A stretch of DNA of 64,000 nt, taken from the NCBI RefSeq assembly GCF_019029495.1, contig NZ_JAERQM010000001.1:1178001-1242000 (forward strand), written 5' to 3'. The notes beneath the pieces are model-generated. The model was not told the origin of the DNA. It made no database searches and saw nothing but the letters and a program-made list of their open reading frames with translations. The DNA comes from Falsiroseomonas oleicola. Its GTDB lineage: Bacteria > Pseudomonadota > Alphaproteobacteria > Acetobacterales > Acetobacteraceae. Of this stretch, positions 54,467-63,350 are shown piece by piece. Numbering within the stretch: position 1 is the stretch's first letter; every line of letters starts with the position of its first letter. A program made the position numbers and the translations under genes.

Positions 54467-55375
54467 TCAGCCCCGCGCCGCGCCGGCCGACAACTGCCGG
54501 CGAAGCCTTTCGGAAATCATGTCGATCGACGCCACGCTGAGGATGATGAGCACGATGATGGCGCTGATCTCCTCGTAATAGTTGAAGGAGATCACGTGAT
54601 ACAGCTCCTCGCCAATTCCGCCGGCGCCGACGAAGCCCAGCACGCTGGCGCCGCGCACATTGATCTCGAAGCGCAGCAGCGTGTAGCTGAGGAAGTTCGG
54701 CGCCACCTGCGGCAGCACGCCGAAGCGCACGCGGTGGAACCAGTTGCCGCCGGCAGCCCGCACGCCTTCCATGGCCGACGTCTCGGCATTCTCCACCACC
54801 TCGGCGAAGAGTTTTCCATTTGCGCCGGCGGTGTGGATGATGATCGCCAGGATGCCGGCCATCGGGCCGATGCCGAAGGCCCAGACGAAGATCAGCGCGA
54901 AGACGATCTCCGGCACCGTGCGGCAGAATTCCAGGAAGCGCCGGGCCAGGTGGAAGGCCCAGGGGGTCGGCGCCAGGTTGCGCGCGGCCACGAAGCACAG
55001 CGCGAAGCCGATCAGCGTGCCGAAGACGGTGCCAAGCAGCGCCATCTGGCTGGTCTCGAAGATCAGCCAGGCCCATTTGTCGAGCCGGTAGAACCAGCCG
55101 GCCAGGCTGCCCTCCGTCTCCCAGTCCGCGAACAGCGTCTCCCACCGCAGGGATGGCAGGATGCGCCAGAAATATTCGCCGATGCGAGGCAGGCCATCGG
55201 CGAGCGCCTGCGGCGTCATCTCCGACAGCCGCGCGGCCAGCAGCAGGCAGACCAGCAGGATGGCGCCCCATAGCAGGGTGGCGCGCCGCCGCTGTTGCCG
55301 CGCCGCCTGGAATTCTGCCTCACCCCGGGCGATTGCGCCGCGGGCGGAGGCGGTCAGGGGCAGCGCGGCATCCAT
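54467..55375 (-). CDS. phnE: Phosphonate/phosphate ABC permease PhnE1
   Basis: 302 residues. Helix 1 is LLWGAILLVCLLLAARL. The transporter loop AEVVENAETSAMEGVRAAGG contacts the ATPase, and FVGAGGIGEELYHVISFNYYEE is the PhnE C-terminal signature. It is inner-membrane permease for phosphonate, phosphite or phosphate import. It follows phnD by 5 bp and is followed by PhnE2, so two permease subunits probably form a heterodimer. Confidence 0.93.
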   Translation of the reverse strand: MDAALPLTASARGAIARGEAEFQAARQQRRRATLLWGAILLVCLLLAARLSEMTPQALADGLPRIGEYFWRILPSLRWETLFADWETEGSLAGWFYRLDKWAWLIFETSQMALLGTVFGTLIGFALCFVAARNLAPTPWAFHLARRFLEFCRTVPEIVFALIFVWAFGIGPMAGILAIIIHTAGANGKLFAEVVENAETSAMEGVRAAGGNWFHRVRFGVLPQVAPNFLSYTLLRFEINVRGASVLGFVGAGGIGEELYHVISFNYYEEISAIIVLIILSVASIDMISERLRRQLSAGAARG

Positions 55376-55380
55376 CGGTG

Positions 55381-56346
55381 TTAGGACCGGCGGCGGCGTT
55401 CGGCCGCCTCTTCGCGGCGCAGGCGCACGATCGGCTCGAACATGTCATGCGTCACCGGCGCATAGCCCTGCCCGCCGCCACGCTCGACCTGCGCGTAGAT
55501 CTGCGGGTGGCTGGTGGCGAGCGCCAGGTGGAAATCGGTGAAGTCCTTCTTGAAGGCGTCCGGCAGGTCCTTCCGGACCGTCATCGGCCCGTTCAGGATC
55601 GGCGCGGAGGTCCAGATGATGCGCAGGTCAGCCATGTTGAGCATGCCCTTCTGCACCATCGCACGCAGGTTTCCGCGGGTAAAACCCTGGCTGACCTCGC
55701 CCTGGCCCGAGGCCCAGGTGACCGCCGCGTCGTACTGGCGCTGCAGCACCGCCACCACCGCCTGCTCATGCCCGCCGCCGAAGCCGGTGCGGGAGAAATA
55801 CTGGCCGCTTTCCGTGCCGATACCGGCGGCGCGCAGCTCGGAGCGCGGCACCAGGTAGCCCGAGGTGGAATTGGCATCGGCCCAGGCCAGCGCCTTGCCG
55901 CGCATCTGTTCCAGGTTGGTGATGCCGCTATCGGTGCGCACCACCATCACCGCGACGTAGGAGATGCCGCCATCGGCCTCCCGCGCCACCCAGAGCGGCT
56001 CGACGCCGCCATTGGTGTCGAGCCAGGCACCGGCATAGGCGGAGGCACCCATGGCCGCGCCCTCGATCTGCTTCGCGCTGAAGGCCTGCATCACGCCGGC
56101 ATAGTCGGCGGCCGGGAACAGGCGGACGGGGATGCCGAAGGTGGTCTCCAGCAGGGCGCGATAGGCCTCATAGCGGCCGAGGCGATCCTGCTCGTTCTCG
56201 CCACCCAGCAGGCCGAGGCGAAGCTGCGGCAGTTGCTGCGCCCAGGCGCGGCGGCCGGCGGCCGGCATGGCGGGGGCAGCGGTCTGGGCGACAGCGGCGA
56301 AGGGCGCCAGCGCGGCGCCGGCAACCAGAAGACGACGGGTGATCAT
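55381..56346 (-). CDS. phnD: Phosphonate/phosphate ABC substrate-binding protein PhnD
   Basis: 321 residues. The signal peptide begins MITRRLLVAGAALAPFAAVA. The mature part has RLGLLGGENEQDRLGRYEAYRALLE and the ligand-binding KALAWADANSTSGYLVPRSEL, a PhnD-type signature. It binds phosphonate, phosphite or phosphate in the periplasm. GGAGAG precedes the ATG. A long basic Arg-rich tail (RRREEAAERRRRS) is unusual but harmless-looking. Confidence 0.92.
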   Translation of the reverse strand: MITRRLLVAGAALAPFAAVAQTAAPAMPAAGRRAWAQQLPQLRLGLLGGENEQDRLGRYEAYRALLETTFGIPVRLFPAADYAGVMQAFSAKQIEGAAMGASAYAGAWLDTNGGVEPLWVAREADGGISYVAVMVVRTDSGITNLEQMRGKALAWADANSTSGYLVPRSELRAAGIGTESGQYFSRTGFGGGHEQAVVAVLQRQYDAAVTWASGQGEVSQGFTRGNLRAMVQKGMLNMADLRIIWTSAPILNGPMTVRKDLPDAFKKDFTDFHLALATSHPQIYAQVERGGGQGYAPVTHDMFEPIVRLRREEAAERRRRS

Positions 56347-56397
56347 GGCGGTTCTCTCCAGGGGGAGCTTGGGGATTCCGCCGACCACGCCGCCGCC

Positions 56398-57231
56398 TCA
56401 GGCGAGGGCGAGGCCGGGCTTGGCGGTCTGGGACTGGCGCGCGGCCGGGTTGACGGCTTCCTGCGCCTGTTCCTCGAATTCATCCTCGGTGACGCCGTAG
56501 ATCTCCTGCACCCGGGCGGAGGTCAGCTCGGCGGGCGTGCCGTCGAACATCACCCGGCCGGCCTGCATGGCGACGATGCGGTCGCAATATTGCCGGGCGG
56601 TGTTCAGGTGATGCAGGTTGGTGAGCACGGTGATCCCGTCCTCCCGGTTCACCTGGCGCAGCGCGTCCATCACCGTCTTGGCGTTGCGCGGGTCCAGGCT
56701 GGCGATGGGCTCATCCGCCAGCATCAGCCGGGGCTGCTGCAACAGGGCGCGGCAGATGGCGACGCGCTGCTGCTGGCCGCCGGAGAGCGTATCGGCGCGC
56801 TGCAGCGCGACCTCCGCCAGGTCGAAGCGGTCCAGCGCCTGAAGCGCCATGGCGCGTTCGGTGGCGGTGAACATCTTCAGCAGGCTGGTGACGGTGCCCA
56901 TCACGCCGGGGCGGTGGTTCAGCCGGCCGACCAGCACATTGGTCAGCACATCCAGCCGCTGCACCAGGTTGAACTGCTGGAAGATCATGGCGCAGTCGGT
57001 GCGCCAGCGGCGCAGCTCCGCGCCCCGCAGCGCGGTGATGTCCCGCCCGCCATACAGCACCTGGCCGGCGGAGGGCTCCGTCAGCCGGTTGACCATGCGC
57101 AGCAGGGTGGATTTGCCAGCGCCGGAACGGCCGATCACGCCGACCATCTGGCCGTCCGGTATCGTCAGGCTGACATCGTTCACGGCCGTGACGGCGCCGA
57201 AGCGCCGCGTCAGGCCCCGCAGTTCCAGCAT
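56398..57231 (-). CDS. phnC: Phosphonate/phosphate ABC ATPase PhnC
   Basis: 277 residues from [17 protein letters not shown]. Walker A is [17 protein letters not shown], the signature motif [18 protein letters not shown], and Walker [14 protein letters not shown]. The long helical segment [20 protein letters not shown] is typical of PhnC. It powers import with PhnD and PhnE. It is first gene of the phnCDE1E2 operon, with a Pho-box-like pair 39 bp upstream. Confidence 0.94.
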   Translation of the reverse strand: MLELRGLTRRFGAVTAVNDVSLTIPDGQMVGVIGRSGAGKSTLLRMVNRLTEPSAGQVLYGGRDITALRGAELRRWRTDCAMIFQQFNLVQRLDVLTNVLVGRLNHRPGVMGTVTSLLKMFTATERAMALQALDRFDLAEVALQRADTLSGGQQQRVAICRALLQQPRLMLADEPIASLDPRNAKTVMDALRQVNREDGITVLTNLHHLNTARQYCDRIVAMQAGRVMFDGTPAELTSARVQEIYGVTEDEFEEQAQEAVNPAARQSQTAKPGLALA

Positions 57232-57269
57232 GGAATGCCCCTTCTCAAACCGGGCTATACAAGCACCCC

Positions 57270-57287
57270 ATGACGTCCCCGTGACAC
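57270..57287 (-). promoter_or_regulatory. Candidate Pho box upstream of phnC
   Basis: On the minus strand GTGTCAC-GGGG-ACGTCAT gives two 7-bp half-sites with the 11-bp period of PhoB sites, each matching CTGTCAT at 5 of 7 positions. A TATAGC-like -10 follows. The site is 39 bp before the phnC start. Confidence 0.55.
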
Positions 57288-57383
57288 AGCGATGATGAAG
57301 CAGTTGCAGCGAATCCCCGCCGCTGGCCGGCTTTGCGCCCCGGCCCGCGCGCGGCATGCTGGCGGCGGAACGGGAGAAGCCGA

Positions 57384-57716
57384 ATGATCGTCGACCTGCG
57401 CATCTACACCACGCTGCCCAACAAGCTGCCGGAATTCGTCGCGCTGTATGAATCGAAGGCTTGGCCGATCCAGTTGAAATACCTGGAGAATTGCCTGGGC
57501 TGGTACACCACGGTCGAAGGCGCGCTGAACACCGTGGTGCATATGTGGGGCTATGCCGACCAGGGCGACCGGGAGCGTCGCCGCACCGCCATGGCGGCAG
57601 ACCCGGCCTGGGGCGACTACCTGGCCGAGGCTGGCGCCAAGAACCTGCTGGTGAAGATGGAAAACCGCATCATCAGGCCGACCGGCTTCTTCAACGCCTT
57701 CCAGGCCGCAAAGTAA
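57384..57716 (+). CDS. NIPSNAP family protein
   Basis: 110 residues starting [23 protein letters not shown], the NIPSNAP ferredoxin-like fold. The motif [20 protein letters not shown] (here after VVH) is typical. The function of bacterial members is mostly unknown; some assist catabolic enzymes or bind small aromatic compounds. GGGAG lies ahead of the ATG. It is divergent from phnC. Confidence 0.85.
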   Translation: MIVDLRIYTTLPNKLPEFVALYESKAWPIQLKYLENCLGWYTTVEGALNTVVHMWGYADQGDRERRRTAMAADPAWGDYLAEAGAKNLLVKMENRIIRPTGFFNAFQAAK

Positions 57717-57752
57717 CGGAATGGGCGGGGCGCGAGGCCCCGCCCCGCCGCA

Positions 57753-58505
57753 TCACACCGTCAGCGTGCCCGCCTTGGCCGCCGCATAGCGCGCGCCGAT
57801 CTTCTGCCAGTCGAGCACGCTCCACCAATTGCCCGTGTATTCGGCCCGGCGGTTCTGGTAGCGCAGGTAATAGGCGTGCTCCCACACGTCATTCCCCATC
57901 AGTACGCGCTGGCCGTCCATCAGCGGGCTGTCCTGGCCCGGCTTGGTGACCAAGGCCAGGCGACCCTCGCGGTTCACCGTGACAAAGGCCCAGCCGCTGC
58001 CGAACACGCCATTGGCGGCGCCGTTGAAGCGCGTGCGGAAGGTGGCGAGGTCGCCAAAATCGCGGGTGATGGCCTCGGCCAGCTCCCCCTGAGGCTCGCC
58101 GCCGGACCCGCCCATGATCTCCCAGAACATCGTGTGGTTGGCATGGCCGCCGCCATTGTTGCGCACGGCGGTGCGCACCGCCTCCGGCACCTCGCCCAGC
58201 TTGCCCAGAAGTTCGTCCAGCGGCAGGGCGGCAAGCTGGCCATGCTCGCGCAGCGCATTGTTCAGCCCCGCCACCTGGCCGCCATGGTGGAAGCGGTAGT
58301 GCAGTTCCATGGTCCGGGCATCGATCGCCGCCTCATTGGCCCCGAAGGCATAGGGCATGGCCGCCTGGATATAGGGACCCGTGGGGGCCGGTGCCTGGGC
58401 GAGCGCGGCGCGCGGGGTGGCCCCGAGGGTGACCCCGACCGGCAGGGCCATGGCGGCGGAAAGCGGGGCAAGGCCCCGGAGCAGGCTGCGGCGTTGAAGT
58501 TTCAT
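57753..58505 (-). CDS. Exported Fe/Mn-type superoxide dismutase
   Basis: 250 residues. The N-terminus (MKLQRRSLLRGLAPLSAAM) resembles a twin-arginine signal. Metal ligands by alignment: His69, His124 (GGHANHTMF), Asp206 and His210 (NDVWEHAYY). Gln191 in GQDSPL suggests the Mn or cambialistic subtype. The gateway Tyr34 is Gln77 (HHGGQV). It would dismutate superoxide in the periplasm, where Fe/Mn types are uncommon. The start ATG at 58505 gives the exported form. Confidence 0.9.
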   Translation of the reverse strand: MKLQRRSLLRGLAPLSAAMALPVGVTLGATPRAALAQAPAPTGPYIQAAMPYAFGANEAAIDARTMELHYRFHHGGQVAGLNNALREHGQLAALPLDELLGKLGEVPEAVRTAVRNNGGGHANHTMFWEIMGGSGGEPQGELAEAITRDFGDLATFRTRFNGAANGVFGSGWAFVTVNREGRLALVTKPGQDSPLMDGQRVLMGNDVWEHAYYLRYQNRRAEYTGNWWSVLDWQKIGARYAAAKAGTLTV

Positions 58506-58681
58506 TCTGGCGTTCCCTGGGTTTGGCGGATCTGATGCGTGGCGCATCCGGGAGAGGAAGCGCCTGAGGCGGCGGAGGTTGCTCCCATCCCCGCCCCGGC
58601 CTAGCCTCACAAGATAGTGAGCCTTGCGAGGGAGGCAGGGCTGCCCAGGAAGCGCCGCAGCCCGACCACGGGCGCGCCGGA

Positions 58682-60439
58682 ATGGGACGCCAGAAGGAGC
58701 TGCGGTCCCATGGGTGGCAAGGCATGATCCAGGCTGAAAGCGTCGCCTCCGCGACTCCGGTTCCCGCCGCGCCCCTTGCCGCGGCCCAGGCGGCCCGCCC
58801 GGCGCAATCGGCGCTGCTGCGCCGGGCCATGCTGCTGTTGGCGGTGCTCGGCGGCGGGCTGGCGGCGATCGCCACCCTGGGGCCGCGCATCCTCGACATC
58901 AACGACCTCGGCTGGCTGCTGCATGGCACGCTGGGGCCGGACCCGGTCGCCTATCTGATGGCCTGGACCTATTTCGCCCCGGCCCCCTGGTCCTGGCCGC
59001 CGGGGCTGAACCCGGATTACGGGCTCGAACTCTCCAGCGCCATCTTCTACGTCGATGTGGTGCCGCTGATGGCCTTCCTGGCCAAGGCGCTGCGCCCGCT
59101 GGTCGAGATCCCGCAATACTGGGGTCCCTGGATGGTGCTGAGCGCCGCGCTCCAGGGCGCCTTCGCCTGGCGACTGCTGTCGCTGGAGGTGGAGGATGCG
59201 CCGAGCCGGGCGCTCGCCGCGCTGCTGTTCGTCTGGCAGCCGCTGCTGCTGAACCGCATGGGTGGGCATTTCGCCCTGGTGTCCCAATGGGCCATGCTCT
59301 GGGCGCTTTGGCTCTGCCTGCGGCCGGTGCCGCGCCGGCAGGCGCTGCAATGGGCGGGCTGCCTTGGCGTGGTTGCCATGCTCAACCCCTATGTCATGGC
59401 CATGTGCGGCGGGCTCTGGGTGGCGGACTGGTTCGGCCGCGCCCGCGCGGGCCTGGCCTGGCAGTCCCTCGGCGCGCAGTTGTTGATGGTGCCGGCGGCG
59501 ATGGGCGGGGCGCTGTGGCTGGCGGGGTATTTCACCCTGGCGGGCGACGTGGTGCCCATGGGGGTGCATTACGGCCATTCCCAGCTCGACCTGACCGCAC
59601 CCTTCGACGCGACGGAATGGGGCCGCCTGCTGCCCGCTTTGCCGGGGCTGCGGCATTGGGAGGCGGGGGGTTCCTATCTCGGCGCCGGCATTCTGGTGCT
59701 GCTCGCCCTGGCCCTGGCGCTGGCGCCGCGTGGCGCGCTGCGTGGCGCGATCCGCCGCTATCCGATGCTGGTGCTGATGCTGCTGGGCATGCTGGGCTTC
59801 GCCATGTCCAACCACCTCGCCATCGCCGGCCATGTGGTGCTGCAATTCGACCTGCCCGGGCCGCTGGAGCGGGTGGCCGATATGCTGCGCGCCTCCGAGC
59901 GTTTCTTCTGGCCGCTGGCCTATACCGCGCTGTTCTGCGGCGTGGTCGTGCTGGTCCGCCGGCTGCCGGTGGTCAGGGCACGGCTGCTGCTGGGCGCGCT
60001 GCTGCTGGTGCAGGTCGTCGACATCCAGGCGGGCATGGGCCGCTTCCGCGCCCTGGTCGCCGCCGCGCCGGCGGTGGCGGCGGAGCGGCTGCCGGATCCC
60101 TTCTGGGAGGAGGCCGGCCGCCGCTACCAGCGGCTGCGGGCGGTGCCGGCGGCGAATTTCGGACCGTCCTGGGAACCGCTCGCCCGTTTCGCCGCGCCGC
60201 GCGGCATCCTGACCGATGCCGCCTACCACTCCCGCGTCGACCCCGCGGCGCTGCGCCGCCTGCAACGCCGCGGCCGCGCCGCCCTGGTCGCCGGGCGGTG
60301 GGAGCCGGGGACGCTCTATGTGCTGCGCGATGCCGAGACGCTGGCCCTGGTCGCCGCCCGCGCCAACCCGCAGCGGGACCTGCTGGCGGTGAAGGACGGG
60401 TTGCAGGTTTTTGCCCCGGGCTGGTTCGTCGGGCGCTGA
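58682..60439 (+). CDS. DUF6311-family multi-spanning membrane protein
   Basis: 585 residues, or 571 if starting at 58724. After about 45 polar residues come about ten to eleven helices. The N-terminal conserved part (DINDLGWLLHGTLGPDPVAYLMAW, broken at Gly/Pro) and PDYGLELSSAIFYVDVVPL are characteristic of DUF6311, a family resembling glycosyltransferase-C type membrane proteins. The C-terminus (about 430-585) is a periplasmic domain. A role in polymer or glycan assembly is possible; not shown. It stands alone. Confidence 0.75.
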   Translation: MGRQKELRSHGWQGMIQAESVASATPVPAAPLAAAQAARPAQSALLRRAMLLLAVLGGGLAAIATLGPRILDINDLGWLLHGTLGPDPVAYLMAWTYFAPAPWSWPPGLNPDYGLELSSAIFYVDVVPLMAFLAKALRPLVEIPQYWGPWMVLSAALQGAFAWRLLSLEVEDAPSRALAALLFVWQPLLLNRMGGHFALVSQWAMLWALWLCLRPVPRRQALQWAGCLGVVAMLNPYVMAMCGGLWVADWFGRARAGLAWQSLGAQLLMVPAAMGGALWLAGYFTLAGDVVPMGVHYGHSQLDLTAPFDATEWGRLLPALPGLRHWEAGGSYLGAGILVLLALALALAPRGALRGAIRRYPMLVLMLLGMLGFAMSNHLAIAGHVVLQFDLPGPLERVADMLRASERFFWPLAYTALFCGVVVLVRRLPVVRARLLLGALLLVQVVDIQAGMGRFRALVAAAPAVAAERLPDPFWEEAGRRYQRLRAVPAANFGPSWEPLARFAAPRGILTDAAYHSRVDPAALRRLQRRGRAALVAGRWEPGTLYVLRDAETLALVAARANPQRDLLAVKDGLQVFAPGWFVGR

Positions 60440-60455
60440 GGAAGGGTCCCACCTT

Positions 60456-61097
60456 TCACCGCTCCATGGCGCGCATCGCCCGCGCGCCCCAGAGCCGGGC
60501 GAGCAGCATCACCACCAGCACGGACCCGCCGTGCCAGATCAGCACCATCGCCGCCGCGTCCAGGTGATGCACCAGGGACAGGCCGACGGAGGCGATGGCC
60601 GCCGCCGCCAGCCCGGCCAGGGCGGCGACGGGGCCGGGGCGGATGCGGGCGGCGTGGCGCGTCATCCACAGCATGCCGAGCGTCAGCGGCACGCCGAAGC
60701 CGATGATGAAGCTCATGCAGCCCAGGCTGACATGCATTGCCGGCCAGCCGCGCTCGACGAATTCCGTCAGGCAGCCCCAGCCGAGGCCGGAGACCCAGAA
60801 GGCGGCGAAGGGCAGCGGCAGCAGCGCCCAGCGCTCGCTGCGGTCGGGCAGCGCCAGGTGGAAGGCGGCCACCGCCGCCGCCGCGCCGGTGGCCAGCGCG
60901 GCGGCCATGTTCACCTGCTCATGCATCAGCATCAGCCGCTGTTCCAGGTCGTGGCGGAAGCCGGACAGCGCCACGCCCGCCGCCACCACGACGAAGGCCA
61001 GGGCCAGCCAGCCCAGCGCCGCCTGCATCGGCGGCGTCACCCGGCGCACCGGGGCCAGGCCCTGGGACAGGCGGCTGATCAGGTCATCGGTCCGCAC
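60456..61097 (-). CDS. nrsF: NrsF-type anti-sigma factor (DUF1109)
   Basis: 213 residues with six hydrophobic helices. The N-terminal RTDDLISRLSQGLAPVRRV matches NrsF, the integral-membrane anti-sigma factor of Caulobacter SigF. Cysteines are at CLTEF and SLGCMSF; Caulobacter NrsF uses two conserved Cys for signalling. The GTG start at 61097 follows GAAGGAG by 6 nt and overlaps the sigma gene by 14 bp, so the two are coupled. It releases the sigma factor under metal or redox stress. Confidence 0.88.
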   Translation of the reverse strand: MRTDDLISRLSQGLAPVRRVTPPMQAALGWLALAFVVVAAGVALSGFRHDLEQRLMLMHEQVNMAAALATGAAAAVAAFHLALPDRSERWALLPLPFAAFWVSGLGWGCLTEFVERGWPAMHVSLGCMSFIIGFGVPLTLGMLWMTRHAARIRPGPVAALAGLAAAAIASVGLSLVHHLDAAAMVLIWHGGSVLVVMLLARLWGARAMRAMER

Positions 61098-61737
61098 GGT
61101 CGTCTCCTTCTCCGACACCGAAGCGGCGGCGCAGCGAGCGCATCGCCCGGTGGGTCGCCACCTTCAAGGCGCCGACGCTGAGGCCGGAACGGGCCGAGGC
61201 CTCGGTCAGCGACAGATCCTCCAGCTTCGCCAGGCGCAGCGCCGTGCGCTGGCTTTCCGGCAATTCCGCCACCGCATCGCGCAGATTGCGCGCGGCGATG
61301 CGTTCCTCCGCCACCGGCGCGACCGAGGCGGCGGATTCCGGCAGGTCGTCGATATTGGATTCCCGGCCGGCGCCGCGGCCCCGCCGGCGCAGCCGGTCGA
61401 TGGCGCGGCGGCTGGCGATGGTGCTCATCCAGGGGCCGAAGGGCCGGGTCGGGTCGTAGGTATGACGCAGCGCGTGGATGGTCATCAGCGCGTCCTGCAC
61501 CGCATCCTCCACCTCCGCCGCGTCGCGGATGCGGGCGCGGGCGATCTGGCGCAGGCGCGGCGTCACCTCCCGCAGCAGGCTGTCATAGGCGCGGGCATCG
61601 CCGGCCTGGGCGGCGGCCAGCAGGCCGCCCCAGCGTTCCTCCTGCGCCGAGCGCCGGGCACTGTCGCCTAGCGCCATGCGCGGCACATCGAGAGCCAGGT
61701 CAGGGGGGGCCAGGCAACCGGAGGACATGTCAGGCAT
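61084..61737 (-). CDS. ECF sigma factor (SigF-like)
   Basis: 217 residues. Region 2 contains ARAYDSLLREVTPRLRQIARAR, DAVQDALMTIHALRHTY and WMSTIASRRAIDRLRRRGR. Region 4 contains LPESQRTALRLAKLEDLSLTEASARSGLS and ALKVATHRAMRSLRRRF. The length and order fit group 4 ECF. It overlaps the YHS gene by 8 bp and nrsF by 14 bp, so all three are one unit, and the sigma factor probably activates its own operon. The start could also be at 61728 or 61677. Confidence 0.92.
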   Translation of the reverse strand: MPDMSSGCLAPPDLALDVPRMALGDSARRSAQEERWGGLLAAAQAGDARAYDSLLREVTPRLRQIARARIRDAAEVEDAVQDALMTIHALRHTYDPTRPFGPWMSTIASRRAIDRLRRRGRGAGRESNIDDLPESAASVAPVAEERIAARNLRDAVAELPESQRTALRLAKLEDLSLTEASARSGLSVGALKVATHRAMRSLRRRFGVGEGDDRADR

Positions 61738-62176
61738 GGGCCAGGCGAGGCCAATTGGCCTCGGCGCGGGCGATCTGGCGGTCGATGTCGCGCAGCCACT
61801 GCCGTTGCACTCCCAGATCGTAGTTCAGGTAGAGCACACCGTTGCGGATGTGCCATGCCTCGGGGTCGATATCCACCTTGTAGCCGCGCGCCACGCCAAA
61901 GGCGCAGAAGCCGCCGAAGCGCGGCATATGGGCGGCCGGATCACGCTCGAAACGGGCGAGATGCGCGGCGGAGGCGAAATGCCAGGCGATGCCGGCATGT
62001 TCGGCCTGAAAGGCGGGGTTGCCCCGGCGCGGCCGGCCCTCGGTGAACCAGGCCACGCTGTCGTAGCCATCCAGCGCCACGCCGGCCTTGTGGTTGACGT
62101 TGCGGGGCAGGCCATCGGCCTTGGCGGAGGCCGCCAGCAGGGCGGGAACCAAAGCGAGAAGGTGGCGGCGGCGCAT
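61730..62176 (-). CDS. Exported YHS-domain protein
   Basis: 148 residues. The N-terminus MRRRHLLALVPALLAASAKA is a signal peptide. The YHS segment has AGVALDGYDSVAWFTEGRP and GIAWHFASAAHLARFERDPAAHMPRFGGFCAFGVARG. YHS domains bind metals (copper or haem-linked). Similar exported YHS proteins lie next to sigF-nrsF in other alphaproteobacteria. Start 62176 has GAGGT nearby; an ATG at 62200 is the alternative. Confidence 0.85.
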   Translation of the reverse strand: MRRRHLLALVPALLAASAKADGLPRNVNHKAGVALDGYDSVAWFTEGRPRRGNPAFQAEHAGIAWHFASAAHLARFERDPAAHMPRFGGFCAFGVARGYKVDIDPEAWHIRNGVLYLNYDLGVQRQWLRDIDRQIARAEANWPRLAHA

Positions 62177-62315
62177 GGGGTTGGACCTCGGCTGTGGCAT
62201 TCCCCCGTCGCTTCGCGGCCCAGGCCGGCATGGTTACGGCCCGATGACGACCGCAGCCCCCCTTGTACCGCCCCGGCCCCTTGCAGCGCCCCGCGCCGGC
62301 AAGCGAGGGTGGCGC

Positions 62316-62891
62316 ATGGACACCGATGCCCCGCCCTGGACCACCACCCATTCCGAAATCCTGGTCGAGGACCGCTGGATCAGGCTGCGCGCCGACCGGC
62401 TGCGCACCGCCGCCGGGGCCGAGATCGCGCCCTGGTATGTGCTGGACTACCCCGACTGGTGCGCCGTGGTGGCGCTGACCGAAGACGGCCGGCTGGTGCT
62501 GGTGCGGCAATGGCGCCATGGCGCGCAAAGCTGGTCGCTGGAACTGCCCGGCGGGGTGATGGATGCGGAGGACGCCGACCCCATCGCCGCCGCGCGGCGG
62601 GAATTGCTGGAGGAAACCGGTTATGGCGGCGGCGAATGGCGCTACCTCTATGCCGGCCACGCCAATCCGGCGATCCAGACCAACCGGCTGCACATCGTCC
62701 TGGCCACCGGCCTTCGCCCGGTCGCCCCGCCGGCGCCGGAGCCGGGCGAGACGATCCAGGTGGAATTGCTGGAGGTGGCGGAGATGTTGAAGGGCCTGCC
62801 GCAGGGGTTGATCGGCCAGTCCATGCATGTCGGCGGCATCCTGGTCGGCCTGGCCGCCGCCGGGCGGATCAGCCTGGGAGAATGCGCGTGA
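62316..62891 (+). CDS. Nudix hydrolase (ADP-ribose pyrophosphatase-like)
   Basis: 191 residues from MDTDAPPWTTTHSEIL. The Nudix box reads GGVMDAEDADPIAAARRELL EETGYGG, with two extra residues between the first Glu and the RE pair relative to the consensus. It hydrolyses nucleoside diphosphates linked to another moiety, ADP-ribose being the likeliest. The C-terminal GLPQGLIGQSMHVGGILVGL is helical. A GNAT gene overlaps its stop (GTGA). It is divergent from the YHS operon. Confidence 0.88.
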   Translation: MDTDAPPWTTTHSEILVEDRWIRLRADRLRTAAGAEIAPWYVLDYPDWCAVVALTEDGRLVLVRQWRHGAQSWSLELPGGVMDAEDADPIAAARRELLEETGYGGGEWRYLYAGHANPAIQTNRLHIVLATGLRPVAPPAPEPGETIQVELLEVAEMLKGLPQGLIGQSMHVGGILVGLAAAGRISLGECA

Positions 62892-63340
62892 CCGACATCA
62901 CCATCACCCCTCTGGCGCCGCGCCATCAGGCGGCCTGGGATGCGCTCTATGCCGGCTATGCCCGCTTCTACAAGGTCGAGCAGACGGCGGAGATGCGCGC
63001 GCGGGTCTGGGGCTGGATCATGGACCCGGCGCATCCGGTGAAGGCGCTGGTGGCGGAGGATGCGGCGGGCCAGGCCATCGGCCTCGCCCATTACCGCGAA
63101 TTCCCCCGGCCGCTCGCCGCCGGCACCGGCGGCTATCTGGACGACCTGTTCGTCGACCCCGCCGCGCGCGGCCGGCGCATCGCCGATGCGCTGATCGAGG
63201 CGGTGACGGAGATCGGCCGGCAGCGCGGCTGGGGCGTGATCCGCTGGATCACGGCGGATGACAATTACCGCGGCCGGGGCGTCTATGACCGGCTGGCGGT
63301 GCGGACCGCCTGGATCACCTACGACCGCAAGATCGGGTAG
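62888..63340 (+). CDS. GNAT-family N-acetyltransferase
   Basis: 150 residues. The acetyl-CoA site is DDLFVDPAARGRRIADALIEA (split here at the Gly), with a preceding FPRPLAAGTGGYL strand and DNYRGRGVYDRLA at the C-terminal side. The target could be an antibiotic, polyamine or protein N-terminus. The GTG at 62888 has GGGAG 7 nt upstream and overlaps the Nudix stop; ATG 62882 is the alternative. It is followed by a palindromic repeat. Confidence 0.87.
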   Translation: MTDITITPLAPRHQAAWDALYAGYARFYKVEQTAEMRARVWGWIMDPAHPVKALVAEDAAGQAIGLAHYREFPRPLAAGTGGYLDDLFVDPAARGRRIADALIEAVTEIGRQRGWGVIRWITADDNYRGRGVYDRLAVRTAWITYDRKIG

Positions 63341-63350
63341 ATATTCGGCC

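Noticed and set aside
54246-55271. A 341-codon minus-strand frame running through phnE1 and into phnE2
   Set aside because: Most of it is out of frame with the PhnE1 protein; only its segment near 54366-54462 is meaningful, as the native start of PhnE2.
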